A stretch of DNA of 64,000 nt from contig VZRR01004538.1 of NCBI GenBank assembly GCA_013398015.1, forward strand, positions 1 through 64,000. Direction: 5' to 3'. Under the pieces are notes generated by a model that saw only the letters and a list, made by a program, of their open reading frames with translations, was not told the origin of the DNA and did not search any database. The position numbers and the translations under genes are program-made. Of the stretch, positions 24,701-36,700 are shown piece by piece (the first letter of the stretch is position 1; the number at the start of each line of letters is the position of its first letter). The stretch is from Oreocharis arfaki. Taxonomy: Eukaryota > Chordata > Aves > Passeriformes > Paramythiidae.

Positions 24701-27700
24701 CTGAGAATGCATTTGCTGCCTTTGCTCTGATCTCACAAACGCTCCCAGAAACGGTTTGTGTCAGCAGCTGATGCACTGAAAATCTTGCATGGATTTTTTT
24801 TTTTTCCTTATAAGAGAATAATTTTTACAAGCTCCAGTGGAGTTCCCTCAGATTTTTATGTTCTACAAACCCCCACGGTGTTTGCTGTCAGAGGGTGGTG
24901 GCTTGTCCTTGGCAGGAAGGATTTGCTGGCGTAGGTGGCTGGAGGCTGCACTCCAAACACGATTCCTTGGATTTCCACTGTCCCTCTTCAGGGACTACAA
25001 GTCATTTAATTTCCATGCCTTGGGCTACAGCCAGTGCCCTGGAAGAACGAGCACAGCAAATATTTCACTGAACATTAGACAGAGTGAGAGGAGGAGTGGC
25101 CTGGCAGCACTTGCTGCTGCCGAGACAGGATTTTCCTCGCTTGCGAGCGTAGGAGGATGCGTGTGGAGAGCTGTGTCTCTGCTGGCAGAGTGTGCAGAAA
25201 GGGAGGGTTTAGCCTTTCAGGAGGTGGTTTTCAGTGTGCTTTGCCCCTCCACTGCCACCAGCAAGAGCTGGTCCAGGTCCTGAGCTGTCTGTTTGGAGCG
25301 TGGAGCATCCCTGTCCCTCACGGTGCCATCACTGCGTTCACAGCTTACAGTGAACAGTCAGCTTTGTCTATAAAACACACTGCCAGGTGGAGGGGCTGTG
25401 TCAAAAGGGCCATTTCCCGTGGGGGGGTGGTCTTCATTTCCCACCAAAATCAATGGAAAACCGGCTCTTTGCACCATCAGACCCTTCTAGACTCGCAGAA
25501 TCTTCCCATATCGAATTGTCACTGCCTCACGTGTCAGGAACGAAAGCTGTCGTAAAAACAAAGCTTTCCTTTGCTTTACTCAAATCTGCCTCCTCAAATA
25601 TTTATTTTCATGGCGTGGGCTTTCTGGCTGTGTTTACTTTAATTTTGTGTGTAGTAAAAGAAGGGTGGTTTGGGAGAGAAGGCAAAAGGTTTCTGTTATT
25701 TGAAATCCTCCACAGCCCCCTCGCTCCCTTCAGGGTCCCTCGCAGTGCTTGTGTTTGGTTTTCATTTGTTTCCTCTCGTTATCAGCATCCCTTAAGAAAG
25801 ATCTTTTCCAGGGAACTGTTCTTCTTAGATAACCTAGGGGTATTTTTGTGCTTGAATTATAACTCCAGGCATCTCTGAACAATCTACATGAAGTCTCCAA
25901 TAGCTGTAAATGCTCCTTTTCTTTCCTCCTGCCTCCCTGCTCCATCAGGACGAGGTTCTGTCGCTTCCAGACTTGTCTTAAAAACGTACAGACCAAAGGG
26001 AGTATGATGACAAACCACAGCTTTTGTGTTTATAGATGTTAATAATGGCTGGATGCAGCATTATTGCTCTGGACTGCTCCGTCACTGCAGATAAACAATT
26101 GGTGGGAAAAGAAAATTGTGGGGAAACTTAGGGTGTCAGATCCATGGCTGGTTTAAGCTGATGCTGAATTCAGTGGTGCTGTGCTGTTTGCTGTTCCCAA
26201 AGGGGCCACTGCTGTATTCTCCAAAATAGTTATCTGAGCAAAATATGTTCTATTTTTTCTTTCTCTTCAGAATATTATTTAGAGGTTTTTGTGATAAGTC
26301 AGTACTAGAAGAGGGAGAGTGACTTTTCCCATGGACAGGTAGTGCCAGAGGGCAGGGTTGGATGGGATATTGGGAAGTGGGAGGTGTTCTGCTGAACTCG
26401 GTGCAACAGGATTTTACCTCAGTTTGTTTAGAGCAAATATAGTTCTCACCTGGAAATTAATTATAGGGGGTTTGCTGCTAAGAGGCCTGTCAGTTGTCAT
26501 GGATAAGGCAGGACTTATCTGCTGCTGCCTTCACAGAGAGAGAGACGTGCACTAAATTAAATGGGCTTTGACAGAGGCTCTGAATTATCTCAGGCTCTTC
26601 TGTGAACCGTGAAAAGACAGGTCCTTACAGATAAATAAACACTGGAGCAGCTCTGAGGGGTTGAGTGAGGCACAGCTGCCAGGGCAAGAAGGTGCAGGTG
26701 TGTAGGAGGCTGCGTGCCCACTAGGAGAGTCCACCCAGGGCTTTTAGGTGGATGATGAGTGGAAACTTGTGGTGCCCCAGCACACGGGGTCATCCTGCCC
26801 TTCCCTTGGATTTATCTGACAGCTGTAGAACGGACCCAGCTTGTCCCCTCCTTGCTCAGGTTGGTGTTCTGAGCCCTCAGGCTGTGTTGATGTCCCGCAC
26901 TGGTGTGGACACCTTCCCTTTCTCCCTGCTTTTCAGAAACATCTGGAGTAACAGGATGAGGGTGGAGCCCCAGCCTGGAAAGCCCTGCCCAGGGGCATGC
27001 TGAGGGTTTGGGCTGGTGGTGATGTAGGGTAGGAGGTCTCAGGTGACAGGACAGGGGGCTGGGTGGGGTTTGGGATCAGGGCTCTCTCCCCCTGTGCGCC
27101 GTCAGAGCCGTGGAGTGAAGCCCCAGGACCTTGGCTTTGATCTCGGGGTATTTTAATGGAGATTACGAAGCAGAAAGCTCTGACCTGTTACTGATTTATG
27201 CAACACAAAGGTTGGAGTCACACCTGGGGACACATCCCAGGGCCACAGGAATTATTACCTGGGGTCTATACCCTGAACCAGCCCATTCTTCAGGTGATGA
27301 GCAGGTACTCGTGAGCTGTGTCCCTGATCTGGGGGGGCTGTGCTCTGGGCAGTAAAACCTGTGAGGATTTATAAACTCCAGTGTTTACCCAAAATAGCCT
27401 AATGGCCAGTACCACACCCATGAGAGCGTTTTAATGCCCCAGTCCCTGCCTCATTGCGTGGCAAGCATTGTTTAAAAGGTAATAAACTTCTACAAAGACG
27501 TGTGATAGGAATGGAAATAATTTGATAAATAATGCAATTGCCCGGAGTTGTGGCGTGAGACGAAGTTGCTGTTAGGCTAAAATTTGCTCTAGATATTCCT
27601 GCCTAGGAACTCTGGGAAAAGAGGGAACAAATACACTGCTGAGCCTGCAGTCAGGGCTGCCTGGTGCTTCTGCTTTCTTCTCTGCTTGCAGCCCCCCCAG

Positions 27701-30700
27701 CCCCGGCACGGCAGCGAGGATGAACAATAGGCCATTCATCATGTTGGCTGAAATACACTGTTTTTCACAGGTACATTTAACCCAAATCCTCTCTCAGAAG
27801 ACGGATTATCTCTTGGAAGAACTCTGGCACCAGTGTCTCTTTTCAATAGCCACGTCACCACTGCCACAGAGGCTGTACATGAAGGGATCAATGGTAGTTT
27901 TATCTCAAATTGCACTCAGTGTGTGTTTCTTCCAGCTGACATTCATTTAAATGCTTGCTCTAAGACATCTTTTCTCCCTGTAATAGAAAAAGGATCGGAC
28001 ATCCTAAGCATTGTTTCATGGGGGAAAAAATATTTAAAATATTCACTTGGCTAAGCATGAAATATTTCGGCTGCGTGTGTTTAATCAAGAGTGAAAGCGA
28101 GGCCAGTTATGCTTGTATTTCATAAATTAAAATGCTAAAATGATTGGATAAGAAAACAAAATGCCTTATTTCATTGCAGCAGTGCTAATGAAACCATTTG
28201 AGAGAAGGGGAAAAAGAAAAATCACTTTGTAATTCTGAGCACTTTGGCTCCGGAGAAGCACTGGGCTCTCCTCTGCAGTGCCGGAGTTGTGCCGTGTCCC
28301 TCGGGGAGGGAGCGCACGCCCAGGCTGCCATATGCACTGCATTTGCACTCCATTCGTATTCCATTCGTATCCCACGTGTTTCCACCTGCTGAACAGAGAA
28401 ATAGAGGGCAAGCTGACAGGGATCTAGTGAGGGGTACGTGCCGTGCCACCTGTCTGTGCAGCTCCCCGGCGGCGCTGGGCGCGCTTTGGGAATCGGGGAA
28501 TAATTCCCACTGGGAAGGTCGGTGCGTGGCCCTGCTCCTCGCCCTGCTTCCACCTGCCAGGTGCAGGGGAGGTCCCACCACCCCTGGCTCTGCAGGGCTT
28601 TGCTTCCGAGAGCCACACGGATTTTCTTGTGATTAAACCCCAGAGCAAGGTGTTCTGGTAGATATGGTAAGTTTGGGATTTTAGGGGACTATTCTGTCAC
28701 AGCAGGAGGCCAAAGCTGAGCAGCAGGCACATTTTGGGAGATGCAGGTGATGCAGCCAGACACCCAGAGGTCAGATTCCCGTGGAGCTGGGCTGCCCGTG
28801 GTTACTGGCAGTTTTATGATGTGCTCTGGGAGTTGGGCAGTTTTCCGCTATCGTTTATATTCCAGGTAAGGGCTTGATCTCGTTTCACAAAGTCGGTGAT
28901 AAAACTCTTCCTGAGCTCGACAGGACAATTTCTATCTCTAAATGCATATGTTACTGGCTGAGGAGTATTTATCTGCTCCTGGGAATGCTCCCCAGCAGCG
29001 GGGAGTGCTGCGGTGGGCTCCATGAATCAGACCTGCCGTGCTCCATTCGGGGTGGAGGTAACACAGTTGCTGGTGCAGGATTTACAGATCTGGCAGGTGC
29101 ATCACGAGCTGGGAATAAGCACCAATAGATCAGACCCCAGTGATTATGCTCTGCTGTTTCTCCTTACACTGCTCCAGGTCTGCCTGAACTCTCCCATCCA
29201 TCTCCTGCTGCTCCTGGAGACACGGGGCGAGCGAGTGTTGCTGTGTTGAGGCAGAGGGCTGTTATCCCTCTGGGATGCAGATCCCAGCTCTCCCTGCCCT
29301 CTGGGATGGAGATCCCAGCTCTCCCTGCCCTCTGGGATGGAGATCCCAGCTCTCCCTGCCCTCTGGGATGGAGATCCCAGCTCTCCCTGCCCTCTGGGAT
29401 GGAGATCCCAGCTCTCCCTGCCCTCTGGCACTGGGAGCCGTTCCCCTTGTGCTGTCACTCCCTGCCCTTGGCACGGGAGCTGCTCTGGGAGCTCCGTGCC
29501 TGGCAGCCTCTTCAGGGTGCTGCAAAGTGTTCGATTTCTTCCATTCGCTGCTGCAGTGGCAAAATGAAAATGGCTAAGGAGGAAAAGGCTGGGGAGGGAT
29601 GTTTTCAGCATTTTTAAAGGTCCTTTGTCCCCAGAAGAGTTTTGATCAAAACACTGACAAGGTCAGCTCTTCCTGCAGTAGAACCCAACGCTTCAGTTTA
29701 GGAAACAAGCAATGCTTTTATCTCCTAATTTCAGACCTGTCTTTGCTCTCTGTGGACTTGAAATCTCCAGTTGATAACGCAGACCCCCAGATTCTCTCTT
29801 AAAAATGCTGTGTTTAAAATAGATGACCTTTCTTTCTATAAGGGTGCTAAACTATCTCAAATTGTTTGGGTTTTTTTTTTCCAAATGGATATTTTTATCT
29901 TCTTTGATTTTTCTCTGATATTAGCAGTGACCGTGAGCCAGGTTAGCAGCAGAGCAGTTCATTAACCTGTGCAAGAAGAGATTCATATTTTTGTTTATTA
30001 TTACCACTGCTGGTAGTAGAGTCAGGGAACCCAGAACATTTAATAGCAAGTCAGTAACTCCTTTTTTGAGTTTGTAGTGGTTTAAAGAGGTGCACACTCA
30101 GCAGCCAACACTTTGTTCTGATGTGTGTGTTTATGGGAAATGTGGTTTATTTTTATGTCTTCCCAGGCATCTGGCTAGGAAACATTTTGAGGGCATATTT
30201 CAGAGGAGAAAGCATGCTGAGCAGTGCTTCATTCAGTTTGAACTTTGTGTCTTGGAGGAACTTCTTCACCCAAACTGCTAAAAGTTGTGGCTGAAGGGTT
30301 GTTTGCTTCCGAGCCAATCAGCAGTTTGAGAACCTCGGTGGCCTGAAATGAGCCTCTCCTCTCCTTTAATGCAGATAAGCCTGCAAAGAAAATTTGGGAA
30401 TTAGCAATATCAGTGAGAGGCCTTCCTCCTTTCTCAACTAACTGTAATGAATTTCCAAGCGTTCAAGTAGTTATTTGTTAACTTTTAACAGATTGGATGC
30501 AGATTAGAGGACAAGACATTCGCCGTAGAAAAGCAGCTTCAGCAAAAAGAGCCCCATAACCATAAGGCCTCCTAATCAATGAGTCACAGAGAGGTTTTAA
30601 TGGTCTGATTTATTTGGAAGAAATCAGTTAACTTGTACAGTTATCTGTCACTTTTAACACTGCCCGTTTACAGGAGTGTGGAGGGAGTTACTGACAGACC

Positions 30701-33700
30701 AGATGGGAATTAAACGTGCCCGGGGGCTCTCTGGGGAAGGGCTTTGGAGAGCTCAGGGCAGGTCTCTCCTGAGCTCTTTGCAAGACGTTCCTGGGGTTAA
30801 AGGATGTCTGTGGGCTCAGGCTGTAAAGCCAGGGACCTCAGGCTCAGCTTAGGAAGGGAAGGAAATAAAGCCAGCACAAGCTCCCCGAGATGTGCCACGG
30901 CCAGTGCTGGATCGGCCGTCCTGATCCAAAGGTGTCCCCAGGGCAATCCAGTCCACATTAACTCAAAACCAGTCTTACACTGGGAATAAAGACAACTTAG
31001 AAGAAAACTAATAGCAGGAGAAAGGCAGAGGCAGAAAAGGCATTAGAATTTGAAATTAAATCTGGCCTCATCAACAGACACGATTAAGATGATCTATGGA
31101 AGAGATTAGCCAGTAAATAGCTTTCAGCCATATGGCTGAAAATAAAGCGTAAATAACTAAAAATAAGGTCTCAACTGTACAGAAACGATCTAAAACTTCA
31201 CTTTTTCTGGGTTTCCTGGGGTGACAGAAGTGTGGAGGGAGGGAGGGAGGGCAGAGCCTGGTGGGGCAGTGCTGGAGCACCGTGGTCCTCCTTGAGCTGG
31301 AGCACAATGCTGAGCTTGTCCTGGTTCATATTGATTGGAATTTTAATGCTTGCCAAGGGCACCTTCAGCTTTCAGAAAGGCTCTGCTGTTCCTGAAGACC
31401 TGGAATTGATAAGAGCAGCAAATAATTCCTGGGGACCTGCTAGTGCTGCCCAGCTCCTGCTGGAAGCCGGCGTGGCCACTCCAGCACAGGTTTAATGCAG
31501 CACGAGCATTGATCTGTGCCCACGGAGTGCTGAAGATGAGACCAGCAGCTCTCCTCTGCTCTCTTCCAATTACTGAGCTGCAGAAACTGCCACAGAAGCA
31601 AATCCATGGCACTGGAGTCCCTCAGAAATAAATGACAGCAGTGAGCGTTACTGACTGCAACGATTTGGAGACCATGAGCCAGCGGAGAAGTTCCCATTAA
31701 TATCACTGCTGCTGATGGGTGAAATATCACCCCTGTCCCTGCTCTCTGCCAGCTGGCCTGTGGCTCTTGGGCTGCTGCAGGAGCAGGTCAGGGAGAGGTG
31801 AGCCCGGGCAGAGGTGGGTGACTGCTGTCAGAGCATCCTGTGCCATCTTCCTCCTCCTCGCTGGGCACAGTCACTCAAACCGTGCCATTTGTCAAAGCAG
31901 GTCTGTGAACGGGGGCTCTGTAGCTCGTGTGTGCCCACCAAGAGCCTGTGGAATGACAAAGGGCACCCACAGCAGCCCCCTTGGGCAAGCTGACAACTCC
32001 TGAGGGTCACTGGACCCCTTGCCCAGCCCTATGGCTGCAGCTGGCAGGAGCCAGGGAGCCCCAAGGTGACCTTGGTGCTTGAGTTTGTGCCTTGGCTCAG
32101 CCAGGGCCTTTACTCAGCTGTCCCAGGGCTGTCCCAAGGCGATTCCTCAAAGCCTCCTCAGGGGGGAAGTGCCCCTGAGCCCTCCTGCAGTGGTGCCAGT
32201 GCTGTTGCTGAGGTACTTTCCTCCCTCAGTCCACTTGTGCAGAGCCTCATTGGCATTAAAAATGCAGGAAGGCTTCTTCATCTTAGTGAAACTGGGAAAT
32301 AATTGAGCTGGACAAGGCAGGAATTAATACAAGGTTTTCCATGCAGGTCTGCAAGTGGCTGAAGGCGAGAAAGGAGATTGTGCTGCAGGACGTGATTCTG
32401 AGGAGGCAAAAATGTTGCTAAAAGAGGTGATTTTAGGGTGGGAGAAAGGTTTGTCTGGAGTCTCCTTAGGTGATGCCTCCACAGGGCACGAGTCATTCAT
32501 GTTTCAGTGGGACTTAGCGGGCAAAATCAGGTTTTCTGCGTTCACTGACTGAAAACAGCAGAAAAAAAAAACATAACAGGAGGCAAAGCTCATTGAGAGA
32601 ACAACGGGAGCCTGAAGTGCTCTTGTGTAAGAGGAGGGGCTGGGGATCACCCAGGAATTACCATTCCATCCTCACCGGCCAGTAACAGCCCAGTTCAGGC
32701 GGGGAGTGTGCAGGTGAGCAGAGGATGGGAGCGAACCAGGATATTGTAACCTGCGAGTGCCCCTGCAGATAAACCCCGTGGGCTGAGCGACACGCAGGCA
32801 GAGAGGTGGAGAGCGAGCTTGGCTCTCCACCCTCAGTGAAAAGCCATCATCCTGCTGGCAAAACCTCCAAATGCAACATCTGCTCCAGCGCATCTGCTCG
32901 GCAGCAGCAGCGAGCGCCGAGGTTCGCCGCGGAGCCGGGGCACCACGTGCTGCAGGGCTTGTCACGGTGAGAGGGCTGAATATCAAAGTACAGGCACGTG
33001 GAAAACCTACACGAGCTGCTGGTGTGTAAATGAAAGCTGCCCCCGAGTGAAGACACGGAGAACTCATGTAAATGATGCATTCAGTATTTATGGAGCGCGT
33101 CCGGAGAGACTCGCGTCAGCTCAGCTCCCCGCGCAGGGCAGGGCTGTCTGCTGCTCTCGCCATCCATAATTAATGCAGACTCTAAAGGGTTTGATGTTGG
33201 CTTAAAAAAACCAAAAAAAGCCAACCTCCCGTGTGTGCTGTCTTTGCAGAATCACTGTTCTGGATGACGGGAGCCTGCGGATCGTCAACGTCACCAAGTC
33301 GGACGCGGGAAGTTACACCTGCGTGGCCACCAACCACTTCGGCACAGCGAGCAGCACGGGCAGCCTGGTGGTGAAAGGTGACTAAATCAACTTTTATTGG
33401 GGGTGTCTGAGGCATTGTTTAATATATAAGGCACTATTTAATATATAAGTCGGGTTTATTTTCATTATTCCTCCTCCAGGGCCGAGTTTCGGCCTTTCAG
33501 GAATTCCGAGTGTTTATTCACGTGCATTCGTGTCCTGTCAAATGTTGTTTCCGAAAGTAAAAGCTGTAATTTGACCAAGGTATTTAAAGGAATAATTTGA
33601 CCAAGGAATAATTTGACCAAGGAATAATTTGACCAAGATATTGAAAGAATAATTTGATAAACAATGAGAGGCACTGACAAATGTGCTGAATTAATTTTTG

Positions 33701-36700
33701 GCCTGCTGATGAAGAGTCCAGTGTCTGATGAATTATTATAGGCCATGAACATAATAGGTTATTACCCTCACAATCACTCTCTATCTCCTTCTTACTTGGG
33801 GAAAATCCTATATTGGATAACAAATCAGGAAGCATTGATTACAAAGCGATAAATCAATCAGAAGGCTCTAATGCTGTCAGTTTCAATTCTCCCACACATT
33901 GGCAGTGATGGATCATACTCAGTTAGAGGCTCTCCTTGTCAAATGTTTCTGTGGTGTATGGGAAATACTTAAAATGCAGGTTTTAATCCATGGTTTTTAT
34001 AGCTGGAACACATCCAGAGGTCCCTCCCAACCCCAACCAGCCTGGGATTTTCTGAACCTTGTAGGGAAGCATAGGGACTCCAGCAATTCTTCAGGTTTGG
34101 GGTTGTTTTGAGTCCCTCGTGTGGCATTTGCCCATATTGGTCCCTGAAAACAAGAACAGAGACAAGTGAAGACCAGAGTGAGGTGTCTGTAGGAGCTGAT
34201 TCTGCCTTTCCCCAATCTGTGTTGTCCTAAGGAGGCCTCTGCAGCAACCAGCCAGGACAGGGCTGCTCGGGGAGCACGAACATAAAGGACTTTATCCATT
34301 ATCAAAATTGTGGAAGGGACCTTAAAGGTCATCTTTGCCCCCCTGCCATGGGCAGGGACCCCTTCCACTGTCCCAGGGTGCTCCAGGCCCCGTCCAGCCT
34401 GGCCTTGGGCACTGCCAGGGATGGGACATTCCCTGTGATCAGCCTTTGTCTGTCCCAGAGCAAAACTGGGGGGCAAAGCTGCCAGTCCAGCCCCAGCCCG
34501 TTCCCCAGGCTGCCCAGGGACAGGTCCCAGCTGTCCAGCTCCAGCCTGGGCACGGCTGGGCTCTCCTGGTTTTCCACGTGCTGCAAGACCCTGAGGGGGA
34601 AGAATCAGGGGCTGCAGTTCCAGGACCGCTTCTCCCACCATAAAAAAGCCAATTGTTGGCAGCAGGACTGATTGGGTTCCGTCACTGCAGTCAAGCTTCT
34701 GTAGTCCCTGGCTCCTCCTTCCTCCAGGCCCGAGGAATATCCTGTAGCTCCCAGGAAAACCTCAGCAGTTGTACCTGATCTCTGCGCTCCCGTGCGCCAC
34801 AAATCACTTTTCTTCACACCGAGGTTATAAAGGATTAGTGAGGGCTTTTTTCCCCCTCAGTGCTCTGTTTTGACTCCATTCCATTTGCATTAATGTGCAT
34901 GAAGCAGAGAATAAACTCTTAAGCCCGAGATGTGGGTATTAACAGCAAACTGAGAAATGCAATTTCCAAGTCTGGCCCATAAAAAGTATAAAAGAGCAGA
35001 AACTATTCTGAACTCCAAATGAACTGTGTAAAATATTTTGTTACAGGGTGAAATGCTTGAGTTTCTCTGCCCTAAGTAAAGCAGGTGTAAGTTTGGACAG
35101 AAATATGAGTGAATTCCTTGTTTTAACTCAGGTTTGTGGTGCACAAAAAGACTAATTTAACAGCTGATGTGGTTTTTGACCTTAAGATACTCTCACATTC
35201 TTTTCTGACTCCTCTTATGTCATCGAGTAAAAAACTGTGAAGGTCAAGACATTTTTTCTAACCTTCCTGTGTTCTTCCATTAATATTGCAGGCTACCCTT
35301 ATTTTTTTTTTAATTTCCTTTCTCGGGGAGAGATGCCAACAGTGTCAGAGACAGTGGAGGCAAGGATGGGAGGAGGAGGGGAATATGTTACACCAGCACC
35401 AAAGAGCTTAAAATAACTCTCTGGCAAACAACCAGAGAGGGATGAATAAATATTCATTTTATGCATGAGTAGACAGTTTAAAAAATATCAAATTCTGACA
35501 GGTGCCCATAGGGCTGTGTATTAACATTCTGTTGTCAGGCTGGGTGAGCCCCAGTGGTTCTCTGGACCAGTGCAGTTGTGCTTTGGGTTTGTTGGCTGGT
35601 GCTAAATGAGAACCTCTTGGCCCCCAAGATCTGAAATCTTAGGAGCCTGCATGTACAGTTTGACCTCTGAATTAAAAAGCAGGATTGAGTTTGTCAGGCT
35701 GGAGAAGCAGCTCCCTCTAAGGCAGAGCTCAGAGCTCTGTAAAACATGGTGTGTGTTTCCATGTATTGTATAAATATTAATTTTCCATCTTGTTCCCTCA
35801 TTTTTTCCTGTACTTGAGGCTAAATGTTCAATTCTTGCAACACACAGAAAGATTAGAGAGTCTCTGAGTACCGGGGGATTAAATGACAAATAGAGCAAAC
35901 AGCCTGTACAGTGAGAGTTTATTTGTGTTTAATGCAGTGATACAAACTGGCTGATGCAGCAGCAGGCTGAAAGAGGAAACTGAGTCCGAGGCACTGCACT
36001 AAAAGCTCTGGGTAAGGGAAGCACCAGGAGAGGTTCCTGTGCTGATATCCCAGCTGGAGCAGGGAGTGGGACCCACGTGAGGTGGGGTGTGGAAGCAGCA
36101 TCCCAAACGAGCTGGTGAGGGGAGTGCAGCTGGTCACTGAGTGTCACCACTGCTTCTTTAGGGCAAGAAAGTCCTTGGCATGCAGGATGTGTTCCCAGAC
36201 ACATTAAATACCTTTCATTTGAGCCGTGGCCAGCTTTGCTTTGGGGACATGGGAGGTGAATGCATCGCGGTCCCACCATTGACACCCATGGCTGCTTCCC
36301 AAACATCTGCTTCCCTTTGGGCTACGGGCTCAGCTCTAAGGCCACCTCTCTATCTAAATACATCCATTTAAATACATTTTTATTTCGATTTATCTCTAAA
36401 TGCTTGGTAGAGTCGGTGCCTGTCTGCTCCCGTGGGGGAGTGCAGCAATTCCGGTCACGTTGGTGCCTCTCTGACAAGGGCAAGTTCCAATGGCTTTATT
36501 TGCCTGTTTAATTATGATGCACCTTTAACATTTCCCTGCTCGTTGGGGCTGTCACGGGAGGGCTCAAGGCAGTAAAAGCAGGAGAACTTTTGCTGGCTGG
36601 AATCTGTAGCACTTTAGCAGAAAAAGAACACAAAGATAATGTCAGGAGGTTATTTTTCCCTCACGCTTGAATAGACTGATAGTCTTGATTTTGTCCAGCA

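Larger units (their letters stand above)
16750..33249 (+). other. CNTN4: CNTN4 intron W4-W5 (16.5 kb)
   Basis: Mostly unique sequence with five likely CR1 fragments, a 202-bp tandem duplication, a 31-bp minisatellite and a 20-bp palindrome. The stretches 16750-20030, 24000-26330, 26410-29260 and 29430-31110 hold no gene or repeat I can name. Open frames there lack coding features. Confidence 0.85.

Noticed and set aside
28185..28660. Overlapping open frames on both strands of a GC-richer segment
   Set aside because: No recognisable domain, no splice-site logic and no agreement between frames; low stop frequency follows from composition.
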